Virus record (IMG/VR): IMGVR_UViG_3300042446_001440
Span: 1 to 64,000 of that record
Direction: 5' to 3' (one strand)
DNA length: 64,000 nt
DNA from: a virus
Shown: in pieces, positions 17,824 to 27,683 of the stretch
How the letters are laid out: each line of letters starts with the position of its first letter
Numbering within the stretch: the first letter of the stretch is position 1
Notes under the pieces: generated by a model
Database searches by the model: none
What the model was told of the DNA's origin: nothing
Seen by the model: only the letters and a program-made list of their open reading frames with translations
Position numbers and translations under genes: made by a program

Positions 17824-19119
17824 ATGTTCTACATTATTGAAAGAAAAGACCAACTAGACCAATTAGGTCCGTTCAAAGATTGCTTTGTAAAGTTTATTCA
17901 AGGGAATGACAACTACCACCCTAAATTAAGTCCATTAAGCTTAATTTATGTCAGAGATACATCTGAACATAAAGGATACATTCTATGCTTAAACCACAAT
18001 GAATCATTTTCATTAGAGATTAAAGACGTATTTGATTGGTTATTGAATAAAACCGAACGCTTATTCGTATTGAATAAGAAAGAAGCATTATATTCGTTTC
18101 CACACGAACACAAATTATTCGACATTGAATTCCTTAAACTTCCGGACCTAACCGCGTCACACCGCGTGCCAGCAATTACGTACTATTATCAACACCATAC
18201 TAACTTACCGAATGTTAACTGCTTAATTCCTATTAGTAAACATTACGAAGAAAACGAAAATATATTTAGTGTAATACTACCTATAATCCGTAGCTATCGA
18301 GCAGATAACGCCGTTTATGCGTTTAATAATGGCCCTTTAACGCGCGTATTTCATGAAATAGAATCACAAGGTATTCAAGTAGATAAAAAATGCTTCGTGG
18401 ATTGCTATGGTGAGGAATTAAAATACCCTCAATTTAACCTTAGCAAAAGTAAAATATACAGCCAATACAATTTACAAACACTAACAGGCAGACCTTCAAA
18501 CACATACAACAGTATTAACTTCGCAGCATTAAATAAAACAAGTGGCGAGCGTTTATGCTATAAACCCGCAAATGGTACGTTTGTAGAATTCGATATGCAA
18601 GGATATCATCCACGCTTAATAGCTGAATTGATTGGATTTGAATTTAATGATAAAAACACATACGAGACATTAGGAGAATTATTAGGTGTCAGTACTCAAG
18701 AAGCTAAGGAACTAACATTCAAACAATTGTATGGAGGTGTATGGGATGAATATAGAAACAAACCATTCTTCAAAGATATCGTAGCGTTAACCGATGGTAT
18801 ATGGGAAGAGTATCAATATGGGGGACGATATTCGACAGAAAATCGAATATTTATATCTGACCGTGAGATGACGCAATCTAAATTGCTGAATTACATCGTT
18901 CAAAGTATGGAAACGTCAACTAATGTTAAGATGTTAGTAGATATATTGGAGTATTTAAAAGATAAACAAACCAAAATAGTACTGTATACTTATGATGCAT
19001 TCTTATTCGATTATGCTGAATCAGACGGAAAACAAACGCTAATAGATATAAAACAGTTAATTAAATACCCAGTGAACATTAAAATGGGTAAATCTTATCA
19101 CGAACTAAACAAAATATAA
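17824..19119 (+). CDS. Short family A DNA polymerase-like protein
   Basis: 431 residues. The C-terminal half carries family A polymerase motifs in order: LTGR at 220-223; motif A, FDMQGYHPR, with D257 in the place of E. coli Pol I Asp705; motif B, where K295, F299 and Y303-G304 match the O-helix Lys758, Phe762 and the YG; and motif C, YTYDAFLFD, with D391 for Asp882 (the usual HDE is YDA). The first 200 residues look like a degenerate 3'-5' exonuclease fold without the acidic DxE motif. It may be a repair, lesion-bypass or priming enzyme. A family B polymerase is also present at 39623. Polymerase activity is inferred. Confidence 0.75.
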   Translation: MFYIIERKDQLDQLGPFKDCFVKFIQGNDNYHPKLSPLSLIYVRDTSEHKGYILCLNHNESFSLEIKDVFDWLLNKTERLFVLNKKEALYSFPHEHKLFDIEFLKLPDLTASHRVPAITYYYQHHTNLPNVNCLIPISKHYEENENIFSVILPIIRSYRADNAVYAFNNGPLTRVFHEIESQGIQVDKKCFVDCYGEELKYPQFNLSKSKIYSQYNLQTLTGRPSNTYNSINFAALNKTSGERLCYKPANGTFVEFDMQGYHPRLIAELIGFEFNDKNTYETLGELLGVSTQEAKELTFKQLYGGVWDEYRNKPFFKDIVALTDGIWEEYQYGGRYSTENRIFISDREMTQSKLLNYIVQSMETSTNVKMLVDILEYLKDKQTKIVLYTYDAFLFDYAESDGKQTLIDIKQLIKYPVNIKMGKSYHELNKI

Positions 19120-19586
19120 TGGACAGTAAGATATCATTAGTAAACAATCCTAACATATTTATGGGTAATGAATGGTCACCCAACACAGACTTAATGAACA
19201 AATTATTTTGTACTTTTACATTACTGATTGATTTAGAGGAAACAGTAACAACAATTAATCGCAGATACTCAATATTATTCGGTAAAATATTTATACTTGA
19301 ATCACCTCAAAGTGATGAATTGATATGCACATACAATATTGATACCAATAATGTATCAGCAGAACCAATGCCTAATACTATCTTATTACATCGTAAGAAA
19401 GAATCTAATACATTATATACTATCAATGCACTTAATACATTGATTATGTCATTGAATGAAGGTAGATTAGATAAAAACTATATGGTGAATTGGCAGGATT
19501 ATAAAAATAGTATATTACTAACTAATGGTCCTGACCTAAGAAAATTAGATACAGCAATACATAAGATAATAGATTTCAATAAATAA
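19119..19586 (+). CDS. Hypothetical protein coupled to the family A polymerase-like gene
   Basis: 155 residues, starting in a TAATG one-base overlap with the polymerase-like gene. It is soluble and acidic-neutral, with an INALNTLIMSLNEGR helix near 107-122 and a closing helix. No family is recognised. Translational coupling suggests it works with the polymerase-like protein. Its position also allows a regulator of the downstream SSB gene, but this is speculative. Confidence 0.65.
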   Translation: MDSKISLVNNPNIFMGNEWSPNTDLMNKLFCTFTLLIDLEETVTTINRRYSILFGKIFILESPQSDELICTYNIDTNNVSAEPMPNTILLHRKKESNTLYTINALNTLIMSLNEGRLDKNYMVNWQDYKNSILLTNGPDLRKLDTAIHKIIDFNK

Positions 19587-19679
19587 TCTTCGTAAGAAGA
19601 GTTTTGAAAACCAAAATAAGAATCATAGATTCAACCTATATTGTGTTCATAGAACACCTAACAATTAAACCCAATTAAC
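19587..19679 (+). promoter_or_regulatory. Leader of the SSB gene
   Basis: A 93-nt untranslated stretch with a TCTTC-GTAA-GAAGA hairpin followed by GTTTT at its start, and a GTGTTC-ATA-GAACAC hairpin about 33 nt before the start codon. In T4, gene 32 is autoregulated through its leader; a similar role here is only a suggestion. Confidence 0.3.
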
Positions 19680-20516
19680 ATGGACTTAAGTCTCATCAAA
19701 CAGAAGTTGACCGCTTCTCAAAACAAAGGTCAAAAGAAAACATACGAAAAGATCGACTACTCAAAGATCTTCTGGAAACCAAAACCAGGTAAACATCAAG
19801 TTCGTATTCTACCTTCAAAATTCAACAAAGCCGATCCATTCCGCGAAGTGTATTTCCACTATGGTTTCTCTAAAGGACCTATCTTGGCATTAACTAACTG
19901 GGATGAAAAAGATCCAATCGCTGAATTCGCAAAATCACTACGCAAATCATCAGACAAAGAAGATTGGCAGTTAGCATCAAAAATCAGTCCTAAATTACGT
20001 TATTTCGTTCCTGTAGTAGTACGTGGCGAAGAAGCAGCAGGTGCTCGTTTATGGGAATTTGGTAAATTGATCTACGATCAATTACTAGGTATTGCTAATG
20101 ACGAAGATTATGGCGATTTTACAGACATTACAGATGGTCGTGACTTTACAGTTGAAGCTGTTGAAGAAGCAGTAATGGGTAGAAAAGGTATTAAATGCAC
20201 ACTTCGCGTTAAACCTAAAACAACTACAATTTCAGATGACGCCGCATTCGTAACTAATGTATTAGAAAATCAACCCGATATTCTTAGCATTAACAAACGT
20301 TACACATTTGATGAATTGAAAGATTTATTAGATAAGTGGTTAAATCCTGAAGACGAAGAAACAACTGAAACTCCAATCGCTTCTAAAACAGAAGATGAAG
20401 AGGAAGAAGATGATTTCTTGAAGGAAATGAACAAGCCGGTAGAACAAACCTACAAACTTGATACCAACGCAGCAAAAACGTCCAACGCTGACAAATTCGA
20501 CGATTTATTTAACTAG
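19680..20516 (+). CDS. Single-stranded DNA-binding protein (gp32-like)
   Basis: 278 residues. The basic N-terminus (KQKLTASQNKGQKK) matches the cooperative-binding arm of T4 gp32. The core has KPGKHQVRILPS and an aromatic-rich OB-fold region. The C-terminus is very acidic (about residues 220-245), ending FDDLFN, which is the partner-recruitment tail of this family. It coats ssDNA in replication and recombination. The classical zinc Cys/His set of T4 gp32 is not visible. It lies just before uvsX in a recombination-replication operon. Confidence 0.9.
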   Translation: MDLSLIKQKLTASQNKGQKKTYEKIDYSKIFWKPKPGKHQVRILPSKFNKADPFREVYFHYGFSKGPILALTNWDEKDPIAEFAKSLRKSSDKEDWQLASKISPKLRYFVPVVVRGEEAAGARLWEFGKLIYDQLLGIANDEDYGDFTDITDGRDFTVEAVEEAVMGRKGIKCTLRVKPKTTTISDDAAFVTNVLENQPDILSINKRYTFDELKDLLDKWLNPEDEETTETPIASKTEDEEEEDDFLKEMNKPVEQTYKLDTNAAKTSNADKFDDLFN

Positions 20517-20528
20517 TAAAATCAAGTT

Positions 20529-21632
20529 ATGGCCAAAGCAAAAACGGGAGAAACACTTTCGAGTGTAATATCCAAATCAATAAACGCTAAGGAAGGCTTT
20601 AGTTTAGATAATTTTAAAAAATCTAAATTTCTAGACCAATCCGTTAAGTTTAAAAAACAAAGATGGGTTCCATTCTCTCCTGCATTACAGGAAGCATTAG
20701 GAATCCCAGGAATACCATTAGGTGGAGTAACATTACTTCGTGGCCATTCAAACACAGGAAAATCTACAACACTATCTGAAATAGCAGCTAATGCTCAACA
20801 GATGGGAGTACTACCTGTATACATCATCACTGAGATGAAACATGATTGGGACTTTCCAAGAAAGTTAGGATTTCAGATGGAAGAGGTAGTAGATGAAGAA
20901 ACTGGAGAAGTTACCAACTATAAAGGATTCTTCATGTATGTAGATAGAGGTTCCTTAAATAGCATTGAGGATATGGCTGGATTCATTGCTGATCTTCTAA
21001 ACGAACAAGCACAGGGTAAATTACCATACGATTTATTATTCTTAATTGATAGTATCGGTTCAATCCCATGTAAAATGAGTATAGAAGCTAACAACAATAA
21101 TCCTCAATGGAATGCAGGCGCGTATAGTCAACAATTTGGTAATTTCATTAACCAAAGAATTACACTATCACGTAAAGAAACACAACCTTACACCAATTCT
21201 ATAGTAGCAGTAAATAAAGTATGGGTATCACCAGCCGAAACTAGGTTCTCGCAACCTAAAATGAGAAATAAAGGTGGAGATACAATGTTCTATGATGCTT
21301 CATTAGTATTAACATTTGGTAATATTACCAACTCAGGTGTAAGCAAAATTAAAGCTACTAAGAACGGAAAAGAAGTAGAATTCGCAACCCGAACTAAAGT
21401 AAGCTGCGACAAGAATCACGTTACTGGAATCACTACTAAGTCAACTATAGTAATGACACCTCATGGATTTATAGAAGATGAACCTAAAGCTATTGACAAA
21501 TACAAAAAAGAGCATAGCAATGAATGGTCAGCAATTCTAGGAACTACAGGTGAAATTAAAATTGTAGAAGATAACTCAGAATGGGAAGAAGATAACAAAA
21601 ACATTCCCGTAATAGGAGTAGAGGAAAACTAG
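20529..21632 (+). CDS. uvsX: UvsX / RecA-like recombinase
   Basis: 367 residues. The Walker A motif GHSNTGKST is at residues 72-80, and the strand LLFLIDSIGSI near 175 gives Walker B. The region after it (AYSQQFGNFINQRI) fits loop positions of UvsX. It forms filaments on ssDNA and drives strand exchange and recombination-dependent replication with the SSB encoded 12 nt upstream. The exonuclease gene starts 1 nt after its stop. Confidence 0.9.
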   Translation: MAKAKTGETLSSVISKSINAKEGFSLDNFKKSKFLDQSVKFKKQRWVPFSPALQEALGIPGIPLGGVTLLRGHSNTGKSTTLSEIAANAQQMGVLPVYIITEMKHDWDFPRKLGFQMEEVVDEETGEVTNYKGFFMYVDRGSLNSIEDMAGFIADLLNEQAQGKLPYDLLFLIDSIGSIPCKMSIEANNNNPQWNAGAYSQQFGNFINQRITLSRKETQPYTNSIVAVNKVWVSPAETRFSQPKMRNKGGDTMFYDASLVLTFGNITNSGVSKIKATKNGKEVEFATRTKVSCDKNHVTGITTKSTIVMTPHGFIEDEPKAIDKYKKEHSNEWSAILGTTGEIKIVEDNSEWEEDNKNIPVIGVEEN

Positions 21633-21633
21633 T

Positions 21634-22659
21634 ATGAAAAACAAATATGCCAATATGTTGGCTAAGGTAAATAATGATCAACGCGGAGTCCAAGACTCCG
21701 TTTTGATTCTGGATGGCTTAAATACATTCTTAAGAGCATTTACTATGATCAATCACATTAACCCTGAAGGCCATCATGTCGGTGGTCTGACGGGTTTCTT
21801 AAAATCTTTAGGCTACGCTATCAAAATGATAGACCCCACAAAGGTGATTATAGTATTTGATGGTGTTGGAGGTTCTAACAGTAGACGAAATTTATTCCCT
21901 AATTATAAAGCTAATAGGAATACAAGCCGAATGACTAATTATGCTATCTTCTCTAGTAAAGAAGACGAGAGAGAAGCAATAAATAATCAAATGGCAAGAT
22001 TAATAAATTATCTTCAATGTCTACCAGTATCTATGATCTGTGTAGATGGAATTGAAGCGGATGACACAATAGGATATCTAGTAGGTAAATTTGAGAAATT
22101 TGAATCTACTAAAGAAGTAGTAATAATGTCTGCTGATAAAGATTTCCTTCAATTAGTAAGTGATAAAGTAAAAGTATATTCACCTACTAAAAAGAAAATG
22201 TATAAACCATCCGATGTATTAGAAGAATATAAAGTCAGCAGCATCAATTTCATCAACTATAAAGTATTAATGGGAGATGTCTCAGATAATATACCAGGTA
22301 TAAATGGATTAGGACCTAAAAAACTATTCAAAATGTTTCCTGAATTAGCAACCGACACTCCATTAACAGTAGAAGGTATAATAAATAAAGCTACTGAGAA
22401 TATAAATGAACATGACTTATACGCTCGCATAGTAGAAAGAAAACGCCAATTAGAAATTAACAATCAATTGATGAATCTAAAGACAATTCCTATATCGCAA
22501 GGTAACGAGGAACAAATTAAAGCTAGCTTCAACTCACAGTATAAATTAAATTCACATGCCTTTATGAGTATGTATATTGCTGATCTCTTAGGAGAAAGCA
22601 TACCGAATACACCTACTTGGTTAAATCAAGTATTTGGTTCTTTAAATTCTTCTAAATAA
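21634..22659 (+). CDS. 5'-3' exonuclease / RNase H (T4 rnh-like)
   Basis: 341 residues of the flap endonuclease / 5' nuclease superfamily. Visible motifs: LDGLNTFLRAF (near 26), VFDGVGGSNSRR (about 74-85), GIEADDTIGYL (about 136), SADKDFLQLV (about 168) and GDVSDNIPG (about 210), each bringing conserved acidic metal ligands. A helix-hairpin-helix-like region follows (GLGPKKLF). It removes RNA primers from Okazaki fragments. It lies between uvsX and the helicase gene in one operon. Confidence 0.9.
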   Translation: MKNKYANMLAKVNNDQRGVQDSVLILDGLNTFLRAFTMINHINPEGHHVGGLTGFLKSLGYAIKMIDPTKVIIVFDGVGGSNSRRNLFPNYKANRNTSRMTNYAIFSSKEDEREAINNQMARLINYLQCLPVSMICVDGIEADDTIGYLVGKFEKFESTKEVVIMSADKDFLQLVSDKVKVYSPTKKKMYKPSDVLEEYKVSSINFINYKVLMGDVSDNIPGINGLGPKKLFKMFPELATDTPLTVEGIINKATENINEHDLYARIVERKRQLEINNQLMNLKTIPISQGNEEQIKASFNSQYKLNSHAFMSMYIADLLGESIPNTPTWLNQVFGSLNSSK

Positions 22660-22679
22660 ATTTAAATAAAATAGGTTAT

Positions 22680-24056
22680 ATGGCTACATTAAATAAGCTT
22701 AATCAATACGGAAACGCCTTCCAAATTAAAGTATTAGGTGCATTATTAACACAACGAGATTTCCTATTAAATATAGCAGATTCATTAGACAGTGAGTACT
22801 TTGAATCACAAGCACACAAATGGGTGATAGAATATATTATTAAATACTTCAGCCAATACCATACTTATCCTACAATAGAAACATTAGCGATTGAAATTAA
22901 AAAGATCGATAATGAAGTACTAAGAATATCACTTACAGATTCAATACGTGAAGCATATAAAATGTCTGATGTGAGTGATTTAGAATGGGTAGAGAAGGAA
23001 TTTAGTGATTTCTGTAAGAACCAGCAAATGAAAAAAGCGATTATGACATCAGTAGACCTACTAAACTTAGGTGACTATGATGGAATTAGAGGCTTAATTA
23101 ACGATGCTATGAAAGCGGGTGAAGAAAAAAACATAGGTCATATATACGAAACCGATGTTGAATCTAGATATAGAAAAGACGATAGAAACGTCATTCCATT
23201 CCCTTGGAAAACATTTAATGAACTAACACAAGGTGGATACGGTAAAGGAGATCTAGTATTATTATTCGGTAATCCAGGTGGAGGTAAATCATGGGGTGTA
23301 ATTGCAATGGGAGCGTATGCCGCCGCATTAGGATTTAACGTAGTACATTACACATTAGAATTATCTGAAGGATATGTAGGTAAACGTTATGATGCAGTAT
23401 TCTCAGGTGTAGATGTAGATAAATTAGATAATCATCGCAACGATGTAAACGAAGCAATCGCTAAAATAAAAGGTAAAATCGTTATTAAAGAGTATGCTCC
23501 AAAACGAGCATCACTAGATACAATCGAAGCACATCTACAACAATTAGAACATCAAAACGAATTTAAACCAGATATGATCATTATAGATTATTTAGATCTA
23601 TTAAGAACTAAAGGTAGAAAAGAACGTAAAGATGAAATCGATGATGTTTATACTGATGCTAAAGGAATGGCTAAAGAATTAGGAATACCTGTAGTATCAC
23701 CATCACAAGCAAATAGAACAGGCGCAGATAAGGACATACTTCAAGCGGAAAATGCGGCTGGCTCATACGATAAAATTATGATTGGAGATATCATTATATC
23801 GCTTGCACGTGGCAGAAAAGATAAGGTAAACGGTACTGGTAATTGGCATTTCATTAAAAATAGATACGGCGCTGATGGATTAACATTCGGTTCTCACATC
23901 AACACAGCCAACGGCTATATAGACATAAATGAACAACCTAGAGATGATGAAGAACATGATGCTAAACAAACTAAAGCATCTAGCTACTCAGACGTAGGAG
24001 TAGAAGATCGTTACGTTCTTCGAAGTAAGTTCATGAAATTAGAAAAGGAAACATAG
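22680..24056 (+). CDS. Replicative DNA helicase (DnaB / gp41-like)
   Basis: 458 residues. There is an N-terminal helical domain (1-150), then a RecA-like motor with Walker A GNPGGGKS (residues 197-204), Walker B IIIDYLDLL near 300, and the SQANR motif near 342. It unwinds the fork 5'-3' as a hexamer. No separate primase is visible in this window. It ends the recombination-replication run; the next gene has its own promoter-like motif. Confidence 0.92.
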   Translation: MATLNKLNQYGNAFQIKVLGALLTQRDFLLNIADSLDSEYFESQAHKWVIEYIIKYFSQYHTYPTIETLAIEIKKIDNEVLRISLTDSIREAYKMSDVSDLEWVEKEFSDFCKNQQMKKAIMTSVDLLNLGDYDGIRGLINDAMKAGEEKNIGHIYETDVESRYRKDDRNVIPFPWKTFNELTQGGYGKGDLVLLFGNPGGGKSWGVIAMGAYAAALGFNVVHYTLELSEGYVGKRYDAVFSGVDVDKLDNHRNDVNEAIAKIKGKIVIKEYAPKRASLDTIEAHLQQLEHQNEFKPDMIIIDYLDLLRTKGRKERKDEIDDVYTDAKGMAKELGIPVVSPSQANRTGADKDILQAENAAGSYDKIMIGDIIISLARGRKDKVNGTGNWHFIKNRYGADGLTFGSHINTANGYIDINEQPRDDEEHDAKQTKASSYSDVGVEDRYVLRSKFMKLEKET

Positions 24057-24061
24057 TATAT

Positions 24062-24077
24062 ACTATATTTATAACTA
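24062..24077 (+). promoter_or_regulatory. Late-promoter-like motif
   Basis: ACTATATTTATAACTA ends 20 nt before the thioredoxin ATG. It is overlapped on its left by the palindrome ATAGTATATACTAT (24054-24067). Confidence 0.45.
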
Positions 24078-24097
24078 CAACTACAACAATTAAATTT

Positions 24098-24355
24098 ATG
24101 ATAACAGTTAAAAGATTTACGGCCGCTTGGTGCGGTCCGTGTAAGCAGCTTGCTCCAATTATGGGACAAGTACAATCCGAGATGTCAAATATCGATTTTC
24201 AAACCATAGACGTAGATGCTAGTCCTGACTTAGCAGTGAAATATAATGTATCTTCTATCCCAGCTTTAATATTTGAGAAGGATGGGCAAGAAGTAAAGCG
24301 TATCTTAGGCGTACAATCAAAATCAACATTAATTTCAATTTTAAACTCACTTTAA
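24098..24355 (+). CDS. Thioredoxin
   Basis: 85 residues, a short thioredoxin fold with the WCGPC active site (Cys12 and Cys15) and the cis-Pro strand SSIPALIFEKDG. It overlaps the nrdB start by one base. The likely role is to re-reduce the phage ribonucleotide reductase, whose large subunit ends in a CISC pair that would hand electrons to the active site. Confidence 0.92.
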   Translation: MITVKRFTAAWCGPCKQLAPIMGQVQSEMSNIDFQTIDVDASPDLAVKYNVSSIPALIFEKDGQEVKRILGVQSKSTLISILNSL

Positions 24356-25305
24356 TGATCACTGAACCACGTTTATTCTACAAACCATTTGAATATCAAG
24401 AAGCATTTAATTTCTATAAAGACCAACATAGAGTACATTGGTTAGCTGATGAAGTTCCATTAGCATCTGATCTTAATGATTGGAAACAAAAACTAACCGA
24501 ATCTGAAAAGAACTTAATCGGTAATATCTTAAAATCATTCGCTCAAACAGAAGTACACGTAAACGATTACTGGTCTACTAAAGTATCATTATGGTTTCCA
24601 AAACCAGAGATACAAGCAATGGCTCGTGTATTTGCTGACTTTGAAAGTATACATGCTGAAGCATATGCCCGTTTAAATGAAGAATTAGGGTTAGATGATT
24701 TTGAAGCATTTATGGAAGACGAATCATCAAAAGCAAAAATTGACCGTTTACTAGAAGTACCAGGAGATAATATAGCAGAAAAAGCACTATCATTAGCTAT
24801 CTTCTCAGCGTTTACTGAAGGTGTAAATTTATTCTCTTCATTCGCTATATTAATGTCTTTCCAATTAAGAAACTTAATGAAAGGAACAGGACAAATAGTA
24901 GAGTGGAGTGTTAGAGATGAGTCATTACATTCAAGAGCAGGATGTTGGTTATTTAATAAGTTATTAGAAGAACAACCTGAACTTAATACATCTGAAATGA
25001 GAGATAATGTTATTGAAGCATGTAACATATCAGTTAAATTAGAATTTGATTTCATTGATAAAGCATTTGAGATGGGTGCTGTTGAAGGATTAAATGTAGA
25101 TCAATTAAAGAACTTCATCAAAGCTAGAGCAAACGAAAAAATGATTGAATTAGGTTATAATGCAATATATAATGACATTGATCCAAATCTATTAAAACAA
25201 ATGGATTGGTTCGGTCACTTAACAAGTGGTAAAACACATCAAGACTTCTTCGCGGGTCGCGTAACAAATTATTCTAAATCAGCCGCTGATTGGTCTGACC
25301 TTTAA
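24355..25305 (+). CDS. nrdB: Ribonucleotide reductase class I small subunit
   Basis: 316 residues. The diiron motifs are present: ESIHAEAY with E97, H100 and the likely radical Tyr104; TEGVNLF near 160; and RDESLHSRAG with the second ExxH. An earlier acidic ligand is in FAQTEVHVND. It generates the tyrosyl radical used by NrdA. It is translationally coupled to the thioredoxin gene. The expected nrdA neighbour is separated from it by an inserted HNH endonuclease gene. Confidence 0.92.
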   Translation: MITEPRLFYKPFEYQEAFNFYKDQHRVHWLADEVPLASDLNDWKQKLTESEKNLIGNILKSFAQTEVHVNDYWSTKVSLWFPKPEIQAMARVFADFESIHAEAYARLNEELGLDDFEAFMEDESSKAKIDRLLEVPGDNIAEKALSLAIFSAFTEGVNLFSSFAILMSFQLRNLMKGTGQIVEWSVRDESLHSRAGCWLFNKLLEEQPELNTSEMRDNVIEACNISVKLEFDFIDKAFEMGAVEGLNVDQLKNFIKARANEKMIELGYNAIYNDIDPNLLKQMDWFGHLTSGKTHQDFFAGRVTNYSKSAADWSDL

Positions 25306-25330
25306 AAAGTATCCAATGGGGACAATATTC

Positions 25331-25345
25331 TTATATATTTATTGC
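25331..25345 (+). promoter_or_regulatory. Late-promoter-like motif
   Basis: TTATATATTTATTGC ends 11 nt before the HNH gene ATG at 25357. Confidence 0.5.
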
Positions 25346-25356
25346 AAATAACATAT

Positions 25357-25920
25357 ATGAAAAAATGCAATAAATGTTTAAAGGAATATCCATTAGATGG
25401 TTTTAGTAAATTTAAAAGAAATAAAGATGGATATATGTCATACTGCAAAGTATGCCACCGTGTTCAAGTTAAAGCTAATAGGAGTAAATATAAAGAATAC
25501 GATAAAGAATACGCTAAACTTCAATGGCCTAAAAATAAAGATAGAATTAGAGAAGAATACAGGGAGTATTTTAAAATATATAAACGTGAACGTAGAAAAG
25601 ATCCTATATTTAGATTAAAAGAAAATATGCGTAATTACTTCTATCAATCTTTCATAAAGAATAGAAATGCTAAGCGTGATTCCATTTTAAGCTATATAGG
25701 ATGTTCATTCGATGATTTAAAAATATACTTAGAAAATAGTTTCGATGAAAATATGTCTTGGGAAAACTATGGTTCATATTGGGAAATAGACCATAAAGAT
25801 CCTATATTTAACTTCTCCACATCGGAAGAAGATTTATATAAATGTTGGAATTATAGTAATTTACAACCCCTAACAATATCAGAAAATAGAATAAAACATA
25901 ATAAAATACAAACAAAATGA
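25357..25920 (+). CDS. HNH homing endonuclease between nrdB and nrdA
   Basis: 187 residues from the ATG at 25357; an in-frame TTG at 25342 falls in the promoter-like motif and is unlikely. The N-terminus has two CxxC pairs (CNKC and CKVC), a zinc knuckle. The C-terminus has the HNH core WEIDHKDPI followed by CWNYSNLQPL. It is a free-standing selfish nuclease. Its TGA overlaps the nrdA ATG (ATGA), so it sits tightly in the RNR operon with its own promoter-like motif. Confidence 0.88.
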   Translation: MKKCNKCLKEYPLDGFSKFKRNKDGYMSYCKVCHRVQVKANRSKYKEYDKEYAKLQWPKNKDRIREEYREYFKIYKRERRKDPIFRLKENMRNYFYQSFIKNRNAKRDSILSYIGCSFDDLKIYLENSFDENMSWENYGSYWEIDHKDPIFNFSTSEEDLYKCWNYSNLQPLTISENRIKHNKIQTK

Positions 25921-27641
25921 GTATAAATACGGATATTAGTAAGTGGGTTAAAGGAAAAGATTATCCTGAGTTTATGGATGAAATAGCAATAAGTATGATT
26001 TCAAAAGGATATTTACTTCCAGACGAAAACGTATTTGACGCCTATAAGAGAGTAAGTAAAGCAGCATCACGCAGATTAAGACGTAAAGATCTACAAGCAT
26101 ACTTTAACGAAGCAATAATAAAAAATTGGCTATGCTTAGCATCACCAGTACTATCAAATCTAGGTACTGAACGTGGAATGCCAATTTCATGTTTTGGAAT
26201 TGACGTTGGTGATTCTATTGAAGGAATTGCTGATGCAAATTCAGAATTAATGAGATTATCATCTCAAGGTGGTGGAGTGGGAATTGGAGTATCTCGCATT
26301 AGAGGTAGAGGTAAACATATTAGAGATAATGGCACCTCGGAAGGTGTAGTTCCATGGTGTAAAATATATGACTCAACTATCCTAGCAACTAATCAAGGTT
26401 CAGTTAGAAGAGGAGCGGCATCAGTTAATTTATCTATTAACCATCCTGATATTGAAGAATTCCTAGGAATCCGTAGACCAAAAGGTGATGTTAATCGTCA
26501 ATGTTTAAACTTACACCAATGTGTAGTAATTGATGATACATTCATGGATAAATTAGAAAATAAAGACGAACGCTCAATGCGTTTATGGGGTGAAATACTA
26601 AAAACACGTCTTGAAACAGGTGAACCTTATATCATGTTTGAAGATAACGTTAATAAAGCTAATCCTGAAGGATATAAGAAACTAAATCTACACGTTTCAA
26701 TGACAAACATATGTAGTGAGATTTCACTATACACAGATGAATTACATTCATTCATATGTTGCTTATCATCATTGAATCTAGCACGTTGGGATGAATGGAA
26801 AGATTATAAGTTTGAAAATGGAATGACACTACCAGAACTAACATGCTGGTTTCTAGAAGGTGTATTACAAGAATTTATTGATAGAGCTAAGAACATTAAA
26901 TTTATGGAAAACACAGTTCGCTCAGCATCTAAAGGTAGAGCAATTGGAATTGGCGTTTTAGGATGGCACACATTACTACAATCAAAGAATTTACCATTCG
27001 CAGGAATACAAGCATCATCATTAACAAGAATCATTTCTGAGTTCATTGAGACAGAAGCATTAAAAGCATCTAGAGATCAAGCTGAAATGTATGGTGAACC
27101 AGAATGGTGTAGAGGTACTGGATTGAGACATTCGCATCATTTAGCAATTGCTCCAACAGTATCAAACGCTCATATTTCAGGTGGTGTATCTCCATCAATT
27201 GAACCTATTCCTGCGAACGTATACAATCTTAAAACCGCTAAAGGAGTATTCATCAAACGAAATAAAATACTAGAAACACTATTAGAGAGTAAGGGATATA
27301 ACATTGATAGCGTTTGGGATCAAATCTTAAAAGATCAAGGATCAGTAATCAACGTTCCTAGCTATATTCTAACAGACGAAGAAAAATCAGTATTCTTAAC
27401 GTTTAAGGAAATTAATCAATTAGAAATAGTAAAACAAAATGCTATTAGACAAAAATACGTTGATCAAGCTATATCATTAAATCTATGCTTTGATCCTAAT
27501 GATACACCAAAGTGGATATCTCAGGTACACAAAGAAGCACATAAAGCAGGAATTAAAACATTATACTATCTACGTACTGAATCAGTATTGAGAGGAGATA
27601 ACTTACAAAGACTATCAGAATGCATATCTTGTGAAGGGTAG
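25917..27641 (+). CDS. nrdA: Ribonucleotide reductase class I large subunit
   Basis: 574 residues, shorter than E. coli NrdA (761), with no obvious N-terminal ATP-cone, so allosteric activity control is probably lost. Catalytic residues are visible: C92 (PISCFG), thiyl Cys266 (NICSEI) and C281/C282 (FICCLSSLNLA). The radical-transfer tyrosines are in LYYLRT, and a C-terminal CISC pair (569-572) accepts electrons from thioredoxin. It reduces ribonucleotides to deoxyribonucleotides for phage DNA synthesis. Homing endonuclease genes flank it on both sides. Confidence 0.92.
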   Translation: MSINTDISKWVKGKDYPEFMDEIAISMISKGYLLPDENVFDAYKRVSKAASRRLRRKDLQAYFNEAIIKNWLCLASPVLSNLGTERGMPISCFGIDVGDSIEGIADANSELMRLSSQGGGVGIGVSRIRGRGKHIRDNGTSEGVVPWCKIYDSTILATNQGSVRRGAASVNLSINHPDIEEFLGIRRPKGDVNRQCLNLHQCVVIDDTFMDKLENKDERSMRLWGEILKTRLETGEPYIMFEDNVNKANPEGYKKLNLHVSMTNICSEISLYTDELHSFICCLSSLNLARWDEWKDYKFENGMTLPELTCWFLEGVLQEFIDRAKNIKFMENTVRSASKGRAIGIGVLGWHTLLQSKNLPFAGIQASSLTRIISEFIETEALKASRDQAEMYGEPEWCRGTGLRHSHHLAIAPTVSNAHISGGVSPSIEPIPANVYNLKTAKGVFIKRNKILETLLESKGYNIDSVWDQILKDQGSVINVPSYILTDEEKSVFLTFKEINQLEIVKQNAIRQKYVDQAISLNLCFDPNDTPKWISQVHKEAHKAGIKTLYYLRTESVLRGDNLQRLSECISCEG

Positions 27642-27658
27642 CGGGCCTTTAGTATCTT

Positions 27659-27672
27659 CATATATTTATTGG
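27659..27672 (+). promoter_or_regulatory. Late-promoter-like motif
   Basis: CATATATTTATTGG ends 11 nt before the ATG at 27684. Confidence 0.5.
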
Positions 27673-27683
27673 AAACAATAATT

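Noticed and set aside
27669-27683. A TTG start for the GIY-YIG gene near nrdA
   Set aside because: It lies within the promoter-like motif; ATG 27684 begins exactly at the conserved GIY pattern.
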